In this document: piece after piece, positions 17,757 to 26,976 of the stretch
How the letters are laid out: the number at the start of each line of letters is the position of its first letter
Position numbering within the stretch: position 1 is the first letter of the stretch
Assembly: GCF_002197815.1 (NCBI RefSeq)
Contig: NZ_NIUB01000001.1
Span: 124,001-188,000, forward strand
Length of the DNA stretch: 64,000 nt
From: Pseudomonas oleovorans subsp. oleovorans
Lineage (GTDB): Bacteria; Pseudomonadota; Gammaproteobacteria; Pseudomonadales; Pseudomonadaceae
Direction: 5' to 3'
The notes under the pieces: generated by a model
What the model saw: only the letters and a program-made list of their open reading frames with translations
The model's database searches: none
What the model was told of the DNA's origin: nothing
Translations under genes and position numbers: made by a program

Positions 17757-18099
17757 CATTAACCGCAAGGTGAATCGCCCCTGGCTGACCCTGCTGCTGA
17801 AGGCCGGCATCATCGTGGCGACCGTCTACGGCACCGTGAAAACCGCCGACCTGGCGTGGGGCCTGGGTGACCTCGGTGTCGGCCTGATGGCCTGGCTGAA
17901 CATCATCGCCATCCTGCTCATGCACAAGGTTGCCTACAAGTGCCTGAAGGACTACGAGCAGCAACAGGACGAAGGCAAGGACCCGGTCTTCCACCCGGAG
18001 AAGCTCGGTATCAAGAATGCCGATTACTGGGGCACCAGCACCTCGGAAGAGAACCTGACTATCGAGAAGGGCGAGTTGCAACAACCGCAGCGCCGATAG
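17757..18099 (+). pseudogene. Na+:alanine symporter (AGCS family), 3' remnant
   Basis: The frame runs from the element edge to a stop at 18099. It begins INRKVNRPWLTLLLKAG, has two hydrophobic segments (AGIIVATVYGTVKTADLAWG and LGVGLMAWLNIIAILLM), and ends with the hydrophilic tail DPVFHPEKLGIKNADYWG. That tail is characteristic of bacterial sodium:alanine symporters (AlsT/DagA). Most of the protein, some 370 residues, is missing. A GTG at 17770 gives a nominal 109-codon ORF but a meaningful product is unlikely. It is the first chromosomal sequence to the right of the element and is convergent with chpC. Confidence 0.78.
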
Positions 18100-18114
18100 C
18101 CGCACAGCAGTAAC

Positions 18115-18147
18115 GAAAAAGCCCCGGCCAAGTGCAGGGGCTTTTTC
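18115..18147. terminator. Bidirectional terminator between the symporter remnant and chpC
   Basis: An 11-bp perfect stem (18115-18125 with 18137-18147) rich in GCCCC, flanked by five A and five T, lies between two convergent genes and should act in both directions. Confidence 0.9.
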
Positions 18148-18176
18148 ATGGGCGCTCGCCTGAGCGCATGGCTACT

Positions 18177-18647
18177 TCAGATCAAACCAGCATCGGCGAG
18201 CAATTGCTCCAGTGCGGCCAGGTCGGGAATACGCACGACCTCGTCACCGACACGGGCGGCGCCCAGTTCCAGCGGCGCCAGCTCGACATCGGCCGCAGGC
18301 AGGTCGCTGCCGACCTTCAGCGAGCGCGGGATACCCTGCACCAGCAGGGCAATGAACTTGACCTTGGGGCGGCCGCCCAGGGCGTTGATCACTGCAACGC
18401 GGGCACCACTGGCGACATGCGCCTGGCCACCGCTGGCGGCCTCGAAGGAGAGCAGCGGCAAGCGCAGATCACGCCAGGCGATCTGGCCGAGAAACCAGTC
18501 GGGAGTGCCTTCAGTGACCTGCGGCGCGCGATAGGGGATCAGCTCCGCCACCGCCACGTTGGGCAGCAGCAGAGTGCGGTCGGCCAGAGGCACCAGCAAA
18601 CCGGTGAGACTGGCGGCGCTGTTCTGGGTGGCGACTGCTTGGCTCAT
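18177..18647 (-). CDS. chpC: ChpC, CheW-like adaptor
   Basis: This CheW-domain adaptor of the Pil-Chp chemosensory system, 156 aa, helps couple receptors to the ChpA kinase. The CheW fold is visible from LLVPLADRTLLLPNVAVAEL through WFLGQIAWRDLRLPLLSFE. The start is ATG 18647; a longer open frame upstream overlaps chpB and is discarded. It follows chpB by 10 bp as the last gene of the pilGHIJK-chpABC run. In P. aeruginosa chpD and chpE follow, but here the next sequence is the terminator and a symporter remnant. Confidence 0.9.
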   Translation of the reverse strand: MSQAVATQNSAASLTGLLVPLADRTLLLPNVAVAELIPYRAPQVTEGTPDWFLGQIAWRDLRLPLLSFEAASGGQAHVASGARVAVINALGGRPKVKFIALLVQGIPRSLKVGSDLPAADVELAPLELGAARVGDEVVRIPDLAALEQLLADAGLI

Positions 18648-18657
18648 TGAAACGTCC

Positions 18658-19677
18658 TCAACTGCAATGTTCGGCGAGGTGATTGACCAGCGCCACGGCC
18701 AGCTCACGCGGGTCGGCACTGAAGCTGCTGTAACCGCCTTCGCGCAGGCTGTCGGGCATGCTCGGGCTGGCGCAGCTGTCGGCGCGCTGGGTCCAGATCA
18801 GGCCACCCTGGCGTTTGACGTAGGCGGCGGCGGCGCTGCCATCGCTGCCCATGCCGCTGAACGCGATCACCCCACACTGGGCACCGAACTGCTGCGCCAG
18901 GTTGAGCATCATCTGATCGATGGAGGGGCTGTACGGCTCAGGCCAGCCGCGCTCGGCAAGCTGCATCGCGCCGTCTTCGGCGAAACCCAGCTCGCGGGTG
19001 ATCGGCACCACCACCACCTCACCACAACGCACCGGGTCGCCATGACGTGCCGAGTTGACGTGCCACTGACTGTGCCGACCGACCGCCTGCGGCAATGCCG
19101 CCTCGAAACTGGCGCCGATGTGTTGGGCATAGATGAAACCGATGGGCAGGCCACCCGGCAGGGCATCGAGAAATGCCTTGACCGCTGCCGGACCACCCAA
19201 CGAGGCAGCCAGCAGCCATACCTGACGGGCCGGTTCGCCAGCTTTCAGCGGCGTGTTGGCCAGTGCTTGCGGCAGTTCCAGACGCGCCGGACGCTGCGCT
19301 TCGTCGAGCAGAGCCTGCAGGCTCGGCCCGACCGCCTGGGTCGGATCGCCGACCAGGCGCTTGAGCTTGCCGAACAGGCTGCGCTCCCAACGCGGGTAGT
19401 TCTCCGAATGGCGCTCGGGGGCATGGCCCTCGCCGAACAACACCGGGGCGCTGACACGCTCGAGCAGGCTGTCGACCAGCGGCGAATCTTCCGACTGGGC
19501 CAGGTCCACCAACCACAGGTCGGTCTCGCAGGCTGCCAGTTGCTCCTCGTCGAGCCGCGTCGGGTCGCTGTTGAGCACCACCTGATAACCGCCACCGGCC
19601 AATGCCTGCTGCAGCACGTGGCGCTGCAGCGAGGTGTCGGCAATTACTGCGATACGCGCAGAGGTTTTGTCTGTCAT
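18658..19677 (-). CDS. chpB: ChpB, CheB-type protein-glutamate methylesterase
   Basis: The product removes methyl groups from the PilJ receptor and so opposes PilK. It is 339 aa with an N-terminal receiver-like region that lacks clear phospho-acceptor residues (IAVIADTSLQRHVLQ...) and a C-terminal CheB domain. The catalytic triad candidates are Ser in AASLGGPAAV, His in AQHIGASFEAALPQ and Asp in GMGSDGSAAA. The ATG overlaps the chpA stop by 4 bp, so it is coupled to chpA. Confidence 0.92.
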   Translation of the reverse strand: MTDKTSARIAVIADTSLQRHVLQQALAGGGYQVVLNSDPTRLDEEQLAACETDLWLVDLAQSEDSPLVDSLLERVSAPVLFGEGHAPERHSENYPRWERSLFGKLKRLVGDPTQAVGPSLQALLDEAQRPARLELPQALANTPLKAGEPARQVWLLAASLGGPAAVKAFLDALPGGLPIGFIYAQHIGASFEAALPQAVGRHSQWHVNSARHGDPVRCGEVVVVPITRELGFAEDGAMQLAERGWPEPYSPSIDQMMLNLAQQFGAQCGVIAFSGMGSDGSAAAAYVKRQGGLIWTQRADSCASPSMPDSLREGGYSSFSADPRELAVALVNHLAEHCS

Positions 19678-22600
19678 GTCCGTTTGACCCGATGGCTATC
19701 CACCAACTGAGCGATGGTGTCGAGCAGCAAGGACTCCTGATAGGGCTTGCCGAGGTACTGATTGACGCCGATGGACATGGCCCGCTCGCGGTGCTTCTCG
19801 CCGGTACGCGAGGTGATCATGATGATCGGCAGATCCTTGAGGCGCTCGTCGTGACGCACCAGCGTAGCCACTTCGAAACCGTCCATGCGCGGCATCTCGA
19901 TGTCCAGCAGCATGATGTCAGGCTTGTGCTCCTGCAGCTGGGCGATGGCATCGACCCCGTCCTTGGCGGTGACCACGTTCATGCCGTTACGCTCGAGCAG
20001 ACGGCTGGTGACCTTGCGCACGGTGACCGAGTCGTCGACCACCATGACCAGCGGCGGCCGGTCGGCCTCGACCTCTTCATTGGTCGCAGCCTGACGCGAA
20101 GCCAGGCGCGGCATCAGCTGATTCTGCAGATGTGCATGCAACACACGAATGGTCGCCAGCAGATCGAGAATCACCACCACGCGGCCGTCACCGAGGATCG
20201 TTGCACCGGAGATCCCGTGCACCCCGGCGAACTGCGGGCCGAGGCTCTTGACCACGATCTCGCGCGAGCCGGCCAGGCTGTCCACCTGCACCGCCACGGC
20301 GTGCTCGCTGGAACGCACCAGGATCACCGGCAGCGGCAGGCTCTGGCCCACCAGCTTGGGCTGCTGACCGTTGTTCAGCAGATCGCCCAGGTACTTCAGT
20401 TCGTAGGCCTGTCCGGCGTACTCGAAACGCGGCGCGTCGGGCGCGTAGTAGGCCTCCAGCTCGTAGGGCGACACCCGCACGATACCTTCGATGGTGTTCA
20501 GCGGGATGGCATAGAGGTCCTCGCCGGAGTACACCATCAGCGCGCGGTTGACCGACACGGTGAACGGCAGGCGGATGGTGAAGCGGGTGCCCTGGCCGAC
20601 GGCCGAATCGATGCTCATCGAGCCGCCGAGCTGCTTGACCTCCGAATGCACCACGTCCATGCCGACGCCGCGGCCGGAAATCTGCGTGACCTTCTCGGCG
20701 GTGGAGAAACCGGCCTCGAGGATGAACTGCAGGATCTCGTGATCGGTCAGGTCGCTGTCGGCATCCATCATGCCGCGCTCGATGGCCTTGCGCCGCACCG
20801 CGTCGAGGCGGATGCCGCCGCCGTCGTCGTCGAGGGTGAGGACGATGTCGCCGCCCTCGCGACCGAGGTTGAGGCGGATGGTGCCGGTTTCCGGCTTGCC
20901 GACGTCGCGGCGTACAGCGCTGGGCTCGATGCCGTGATCGACGGCGTTACGCAGCATATGCTCCAGAGGCGCGACGATGCGCTCGAGCACGGTGCGGTCC
21001 ATTTCCCCGTCGGCGTTGCCGACGACGAATTCCACCTGCTTGCCCAGCTCGCCGGCCACCTGGCGCACGATACGGCGCAGACGCGGCACCAGACGGTCGA
21101 ACGGCACCATGCGGGTGCGCATCAGACCTTCCTGCAGTTCGGTGTTGACCCGCGCCTGTTGCAGCAGCAGGGTCTCGGCGTCGCGGTTCTTCGCCGCCAG
21201 GGTTTCCTTCAGATCGAGCAAGTCCGAAGCCGACTCGAACAGCGCACGGGACAGCTGCTGCAGTTGCGAGTGGCGGTCCATCTCCAGTGGGTCGAAATCT
21301 TCATAACCGGCGCGCTCGGCTTCGGCCTGATAGCGACTGAGGATCTGCGCCTGGGTCTCGGTGTCGAGACGGCGCAGCTGGTCACGCACGCGGTCGATAG
21401 TCGCTTCCATCTCGCTCAGGGTGAAGCCGACATCGCTCACCTGCTGCTCGACACGGCCACGGAAGATCGAGGTCTCACCGGCCAGGTTGACCAGCCCCTC
21501 GAGCAGCTCGGCCGGTACCTTGACCAACTCCTGTGGCGCGCGGCGGGATGCCGCCTCCAGTGCGGCCTCCTGTGCGCGCTGCACGAACGGCAGCACCTTC
21601 GGCGCCTGCAACTGGTTCGGCACGTCACTGGCAGCAACGATCGGGTTGAGCAGATTGTTCACGGGCGCCGTCGCTGGCTCCGCTGCGACTGCCACCGGCT
21701 CATCAGCGAGGCTGGCGCTGAGGCGCTGACGCAACACGTCGAGCTCTTTCTGCAAGCCTTCGAAACCGGACTGCAGATCCAGCAGCAGACTCTCCGGCCA
21801 CGGTGCGCCCTGCTGCAGCGCCTCGCTGAGGTGCTGCTCCAGGTCGTGGCTCAGATCGCCAAGGCGCTTCTGCCCAGCCAGGCGTGCGCCACCCTTGAGG
21901 GTGTGCAGGATACGCAGCATTTCGTCGATGGCGCCGCTGTCGTCGCGCTGTTCTTCCCAGCGTCCAATGGCGGCTTCCATCGCCTCGAGCAAGTCGTCGC
22001 CTTCCTCAAGGAAGATGTCGAGGATGTCGCTGTCAGCCTCTTCGGTGTCGTCGCTCTCGACCACGGCCTTGAGCTGCACTGCCGACGGCATGCTCAGTTG
22101 CTCGTCAGGGTTGGCACGAAAACGCTTGATCGTCTCGATCAGGGCATGGCCTTGCGGCACTGCGCGCTGACCACGCACGGCCTCGAGCATCTCGGCCAAA
22201 CGGTCGTGGCAGGCCTGCAGCAGGGTAAACAACTCCTGACTGGCTCGCAGGCGACCGCCACCGAGCCCCTCGTAAAGGAATTCCAGCTCATGGGCCAGAT
22301 CACCGATTTCACGAATCTCGGCCATGCGCGCACCACCCTTGAGGGTGTGCAGGTCACGCTGCAGGGCTTCCAGCTCCAGACTGTTGTCGACGTCGCCCAT
22401 CCAGCGCTGCAGAGCGGCACCGGCACTGTCGATGATGTCGAAACCTTCCTCGAGGAAGATTTCCACCAGTTCGGGATCGCGCTCTTCATGCCAGTTGGCC
22501 AGCGTCGTGCCTTGTGGCTTTGACTCTGGCTCGACGACAGCCTCGGCCAGCGGTGGCAGTTCGTCTTCGGGCAACACCAGCTCGACTTCGTCGATCAGCG

Positions 22601-25600
22601 GCAACCCTGCCTCAGGCTCTGCCTGTGGCGCTTCGTCGAGCACGATGTCGTCTTCGACCAGTGCCAGAGGCGGCAGCTCGAAGCTATCGGGCTCCACCGT
22701 TTCGATCGACTCGACGAGCTCGTCGTCCAGCGCCGGTTCAACCTGAGCCACGGCGGCCGACAGACTCTGCGGCGTGCCACCCTGGCGGAACTGACGAATT
22801 GCCTGAATCAGGTCGTCACCAGAGACCAGCGGCTGGCGGGCCTGCAACTGATCGAGCATCTGCGCCAGGCGATCATGGCTTTGCTGCAACAGGCTGCCCA
22901 GCGCCGGCGAATAGTTGTAACGGCGATCGACCAAACCCTCGTAGAGCGACTCCAGTTCGTGGCCAAGATCGCCAATCGGGCGAATCGCGGCCATCCGCGC
23001 ACCACCCTTGAGGGTGTGCAGGTCGCGCTGCAGCGAGGACAACGGCATGGTGTTGTCCGGCTCACTGAGCCAGCGCTCCAGCGCCTGACCGGCGCTGTCG
23101 AGAATATCCACAGCCTCCTCGAGGAAGATCTCGACCATTTCCTCATCGAGGTCGGCGTCGACAGGGCTGAAACCCAGTTCGGCCTCGGCCTGCAACTCCA
23201 GGCCAGCGTCCTCGAAGATTGCCGGTTCGGCGAGCGTCTCTTGCCACTGCGCTGGCTCAGCCTCAGCTTGCTCCAGCTCGGCAGTGGCCTGGTCCAGCTC
23301 GATGATTTCCAGCCCCTCGACGCCAGGCGCCAGCAAGGCCAGGGTATGCGGATCGATGGCTTCGCTGAGCAGCTCACGCAGCGCCTGGACGCGCTCGGGT
23401 TGCGGGCTGACCTGCAAGGCCGCAGCGACCTGATCCATCATGCCGATCAGCGCTTCGTGAGCCTTTTCCGCTTCGTCGAAGAAGCGTTCGCTAACGGCCA
23501 GGCTGCCTTCCTCGACGGCACCATAGAGATCCAGCAGGGCCTCGCAGAGCTCGTCGATCTGCGGCAGCTCGGCCATTTCGGCGCCACGACCGAGCGTGGT
23601 CAGCTCTTCCAGCAGCGCAGACAGCTCCTGGCGCTCGGACGGATGCTCGCGCCATTTACGCAGCAGGTCCTCGGCATCCAGCAAGATGTCCATGCCTTCG
23701 GCGAGGAAGATGCTGATCATCTGCGGATCGCGGCTTTCGCCGCTCTGTGCCATGCGCTCGTCTTCGGCGTTGGCGAGACGCTCTTGATGCAGCGCCTGGA
23801 CCCGGGCAAGGAATGCCTCGGCGCCGGGAATAGGTGCCAGAGGCTGAGTCTCGAGATTGTCGAGCCCGATACGGAACACGCCCTCAGCGCTGCTCAACAA
23901 CTCGGCGGCCGCCAGATCCACCTGAATCAGGTTGGTCTTGAACTCCTTGACCAGCTTCTCCAGCGGCGCAGCGATTTCTGCCACCGGCAGGATGCCGGCC
24001 ATATAGGCACTGCCCTTGAGGGTGTGCAGCGCACGCTGCAGGTCGTCGGTGACTGGCTGCGGTAGCTCCTGGGCGCAATCGGCGAGAAAGCCCACCAGGG
24101 TATCCAGATGGGTTTCCGCCTCGTTGCGGAAGATTTCCAGCAACTGTGGGTCAAGGGGCTCACCATTGAGGGGCTCGCCGTCGAGAGACTCGCTATCGAG
24201 CGGTTGGTCGGTGACCGACTCGACCTGCTCGACGACCTCGGTAGCGTCGTCCACGCCCACGGGCTCGGCTACCTGCTGGGTGGCCGGGGCGTCAGATTTT
24301 GGGGGCGTCAGACCCTTGGCCAGGGCATGCGCGGTGGCCGCCAGTAGATCGACATCGTCACGCTGACGCTGAGCCTTGGCGGCGAACTCGTCGACCAGCG
24401 CCGGCATCAGCGCCACTACGTCGAGCACCACCTGCTGCACCGGTGCACTCGGTTCGATGCTGCGGTCCAGCACGCGGTTGAGCAGGTTCTCGATGGACCA
24501 GCCCAGCTCGCCGATGATCAGCGCGCGAACCATGCGGCCGCTGCCCTTGAGCGTGTGGAAGGCCCGACGCACTTCGATCAGCGCGTCCTTGTTATCGGTA
24601 TCGGCCTGCCACTGCGGCAGGTATTCGCCGATGGTTTCCAGCACTTCGCCGACTTCTTCGATAAAGACTTCCAGCAGCTCTTCGTCCACCGGCTCTTCGT
24701 CGGCAGGCGGCGGCAGCAGGCTCGGCGGCACGTCGGCAGCAGGTGGGTTGATCGCCTGTACCGGAGCGGCCATGACATCGGCCATCGACAGCGGCTTCTC
24801 CGCCGCCGGTTCATCCGGCAGTTCCTGCACCTGCGGTGCGCTGGGTAGCTCGACTTCCGGTAGTTCCAGATCGGCCAGTTCCAGCTCATCCCACTGCGCC
24901 GGCTCGGCCAGTTGATCCAGGCTCAGCTCTTCGAGCTCAAGCTCCGGCTCGGCGTCAAGCAGCGGTGCGGCAACGGTTTCTTCGTCCTGCAGGGCGGGTA
25001 GCTCTTCAAGCTCGTCCAGCTCGAAGGTAAAGCTGTCGGCAGTCTCACGGGCGTCCGACTGCTCAGGCTCAGCGTCCAGCAGTTGCAGATCCGCAACCTC
25101 ATCGCTGGACGGCTCGACTACATCGAAGATCAGCGCCTCGGTCTCGGCCAGGGGCTCTTCGAGCTGTTCGTCCTCGGCGCCCAGCAGTTCGATTTCCTGC
25201 AGCGGGTCAGCCAGCGGCGCCAGGCTTTCCTCCTGCGGTTCGACGCGGTCGAGAATCGACGGTTTTTCCTTGAGCGGATAACCCAGTGCTTCCAGGCTCT
25301 CCTCGGCGACGTCGAGAATCAGGTCACCCTGGGTGCCGTGATCCTCGGCCAGACGCTCGAGGTAGTACTCGACGCTGGTGATGGCGTCGGCCAGGGTATC
25401 CAGGCTCTGCCAGTTGGGCACGGCCTGGCGCGCCAGCAACTGTTCCTGGATGTAGCGGTTACAGGCATTGAGCAGGTCGGCGGCGCGCTGCAGCGGGATC
25501 ATCGCCAGGCCGCCACGGACCTGAGTCAGCAGCTCGGGCACGCGAGCCAGGTGCTCGTGGTTCCACTGCGAAGCAATGAACTCGATGATCGCGTCCTTGG

Positions 25601-26951
25601 CCTGTTCCAGACCATTGCGCGCTTCCTTGATCACCAACTGATGGATCTGCGCCACGTCGGTGGTGGGCAGACGGCTCTGTTCGTTCTGGCTGGCCTCACT
25701 AGGGCCGACCATGCCGGCCAGGGTCGCTTCGACATAAAGCAGCGCACCAGCGACATCCATCAGTACGGCGTCGTTGGGCTCACGCTGTCCCAGGGACAGG
25801 CTGTGAACCACGTCGATCTGGTCGAGGATGACCTTGCGCGGCTGACCGAAGCCCAGCACCGCCAGGGTATCGGCGATCTGCTTGAGTGGCGCCAACAAGG
25901 CGTCCAGCTCGCCGGGCTGAGTGCGATCACTGCGCACGAACAGGTCGAGGCTGTCCTTGACCCGTACCAGCTCTTCACAGAGCGCAGCGACCACCGAGCG
26001 CATGGCATCGCGGTCCGGGCCGGCCAGACGGGCACGCTCTTCGTCCACCACGTCGGTGTCAGGCAGCGCCTCGTCGAGGCGGTACTGCTCTTTCAGCGCA
26101 CGGATACGCGGCGACTGCGCCGGCGCCTTGGCCACGTAAAACAGCAGATTCTTGGTCAGTTCATCCGGGGCGGGCTGGTTGATGCCATCGGCGCCCTGTT
26201 CGACCAGGCGCTTGAGTTCCTTGTCGACCTGGCGCAGCAGGGTGCGCACCGACGTGCCATTGACCACGCTGCCATTGGCCAGGCCTTCGACCATACCGGA
26301 TGCGATCTGCCACAGACCGCCCAGCGGAGCGTCCTGGCACAGGGTTTCCAGGCGCGCGAAGACCCGCGCCATGTAGCCCAGGTTAGTGGGCAGGTCCTGA
26401 TTGCGGATCACGCCGACCAGGGCCATCTGCAGCATCTGCCGCAGCTTGCGCAGCAGCACCGGCAATTCGGCGGTACGCAGGCGCGCCATGCTGCCTTCCG
26501 GCAGCGCGGGCAGGCGTGCGGACATGTCCGGGGAGAACAGGCTGGTTTCCGACAGCAGCTTTTCGCCACGGGCGGCGCGCAGGTCGTTGAGCAGCGGCAG
26601 CACGACCATGGGCAGGTCGCGGCGAGCGGTCTGGATGCGGTCGAGGTACACCGGCAACTGCAGGATGGCCTGCATCAGTACTTCCAGGGCTTCTCCCTGA
26701 TTGGCCACGCGACCTTCCATCAGCGCCTTGGCCAGCTGTTCCATTTCCTCGGCGAGCAACGCCGCGCCGTAGAACTCGACCATCTGCAAGGTGCCGTGAA
26801 CCTGGTGCACATAGGTCAGGCAGAAGCGCATGCGCGTGGGGTCCTGCGGGTTCTCGACGAACGCCTCCAGAGCCTGACGCGCCTGCTTCAGGGTTTCCCC
26901 GATCTCGCCTTTGACCCACTCCAGGGCGACATAATCATGCCGATCACCCAT
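19674..26951 (-). CDS. chpA: ChpA, giant hybrid histidine kinase of the Pil-Chp system
   Basis: This is the CheA-type kinase at the centre of twitching motility and surface sensing; it phosphorylates PilG and PilH. From ATG 26951 (GGAG five bases upstream; an ATG at 26966 is a weaker option) it has 2425 aa. Eight phosphotransfer modules are visible: His49 in a FimL-like N terminus, Thr476, His799, His976, Thr1118, His1312, His1535 and His1683. Then come the dimerisation region, the ATPase (HMLRNAVDHGIEPS, DDGGGI, GRGVGMDVV), a CheW domain and a C-terminal receiver with phospho-acceptor Asp2350 (LLDIEMP). Six His plus two non-His modules match the P. aeruginosa count. Confidence 0.96.
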   Translation of the reverse strand: MGDRHDYVALEWVKGEIGETLKQARQALEAFVENPQDPTRMRFCLTYVHQVHGTLQMVEFYGAALLAEEMEQLAKALMEGRVANQGEALEVLMQAILQLPVYLDRIQTARRDLPMVVLPLLNDLRAARGEKLLSETSLFSPDMSARLPALPEGSMARLRTAELPVLLRKLRQMLQMALVGVIRNQDLPTNLGYMARVFARLETLCQDAPLGGLWQIASGMVEGLANGSVVNGTSVRTLLRQVDKELKRLVEQGADGINQPAPDELTKNLLFYVAKAPAQSPRIRALKEQYRLDEALPDTDVVDEERARLAGPDRDAMRSVVAALCEELVRVKDSLDLFVRSDRTQPGELDALLAPLKQIADTLAVLGFGQPRKVILDQIDVVHSLSLGQREPNDAVLMDVAGALLYVEATLAGMVGPSEASQNEQSRLPTTDVAQIHQLVIKEARNGLEQAKDAIIEFIASQWNHEHLARVPELLTQVRGGLAMIPLQRAADLLNACNRYIQEQLLARQAVPNWQSLDTLADAITSVEYYLERLAEDHGTQGDLILDVAEESLEALGYPLKEKPSILDRVEPQEESLAPLADPLQEIELLGAEDEQLEEPLAETEALIFDVVEPSSDEVADLQLLDAEPEQSDARETADSFTFELDELEELPALQDEETVAAPLLDAEPELELEELSLDQLAEPAQWDELELADLELPEVELPSAPQVQELPDEPAAEKPLSMADVMAAPVQAINPPAADVPPSLLPPPADEEPVDEELLEVFIEEVGEVLETIGEYLPQWQADTDNKDALIEVRRAFHTLKGSGRMVRALIIGELGWSIENLLNRVLDRSIEPSAPVQQVVLDVVALMPALVDEFAAKAQRQRDDVDLLAATAHALAKGLTPPKSDAPATQQVAEPVGVDDATEVVEQVESVTDQPLDSESLDGEPLNGEPLDPQLLEIFRNEAETHLDTLVGFLADCAQELPQPVTDDLQRALHTLKGSAYMAGILPVAEIAAPLEKLVKEFKTNLIQVDLAAAELLSSAEGVFRIGLDNLETQPLAPIPGAEAFLARVQALHQERLANAEDERMAQSGESRDPQMISIFLAEGMDILLDAEDLLRKWREHPSERQELSALLEELTTLGRGAEMAELPQIDELCEALLDLYGAVEEGSLAVSERFFDEAEKAHEALIGMMDQVAAALQVSPQPERVQALRELLSEAIDPHTLALLAPGVEGLEIIELDQATAELEQAEAEPAQWQETLAEPAIFEDAGLELQAEAELGFSPVDADLDEEMVEIFLEEAVDILDSAGQALERWLSEPDNTMPLSSLQRDLHTLKGGARMAAIRPIGDLGHELESLYEGLVDRRYNYSPALGSLLQQSHDRLAQMLDQLQARQPLVSGDDLIQAIRQFRQGGTPQSLSAAVAQVEPALDDELVESIETVEPDSFELPPLALVEDDIVLDEAPQAEPEAGLPLIDEVELVLPEDELPPLAEAVVEPESKPQGTTLANWHEERDPELVEIFLEEGFDIIDSAGAALQRWMGDVDNSLELEALQRDLHTLKGGARMAEIREIGDLAHELEFLYEGLGGGRLRASQELFTLLQACHDRLAEMLEAVRGQRAVPQGHALIETIKRFRANPDEQLSMPSAVQLKAVVESDDTEEADSDILDIFLEEGDDLLEAMEAAIGRWEEQRDDSGAIDEMLRILHTLKGGARLAGQKRLGDLSHDLEQHLSEALQQGAPWPESLLLDLQSGFEGLQKELDVLRQRLSASLADEPVAVAAEPATAPVNNLLNPIVAASDVPNQLQAPKVLPFVQRAQEAALEAASRRAPQELVKVPAELLEGLVNLAGETSIFRGRVEQQVSDVGFTLSEMEATIDRVRDQLRRLDTETQAQILSRYQAEAERAGYEDFDPLEMDRHSQLQQLSRALFESASDLLDLKETLAAKNRDAETLLLQQARVNTELQEGLMRTRMVPFDRLVPRLRRIVRQVAGELGKQVEFVVGNADGEMDRTVLERIVAPLEHMLRNAVDHGIEPSAVRRDVGKPETGTIRLNLGREGGDIVLTLDDDGGGIRLDAVRRKAIERGMMDADSDLTDHEILQFILEAGFSTAEKVTQISGRGVGMDVVHSEVKQLGGSMSIDSAVGQGTRFTIRLPFTVSVNRALMVYSGEDLYAIPLNTIEGIVRVSPYELEAYYAPDAPRFEYAGQAYELKYLGDLLNNGQQPKLVGQSLPLPVILVRSSEHAVAVQVDSLAGSREIVVKSLGPQFAGVHGISGATILGDGRVVVILDLLATIRVLHAHLQNQLMPRLASRQAATNEEVEADRPPLVMVVDDSVTVRKVTSRLLERNGMNVVTAKDGVDAIAQLQEHKPDIMLLDIEMPRMDGFEVATLVRHDERLKDLPIIMITSRTGEKHRERAMSIGVNQYLGKPYQESLLLDTIAQLVDSHRVKRT

Positions 26952-26976
26952 AGCCACTCCACTCATAAACTTGGCC

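Noticed and set aside
15151-17764. 8-bp target site duplication of the ISL3 element
   Set aside because: Flanking octamers ACGATGAA and CATTAACC do not match, and shifting the boundary by one base does not help.
19602-22523. A 973-codon open frame on the plus strand opposite chpA
   Set aside because: It lies entirely antisense to the chpA coding frame, is low-complexity in amino acids (His/Gln/Leu/Val), has no motif, and is explained by GC-rich codon bias of chpA.
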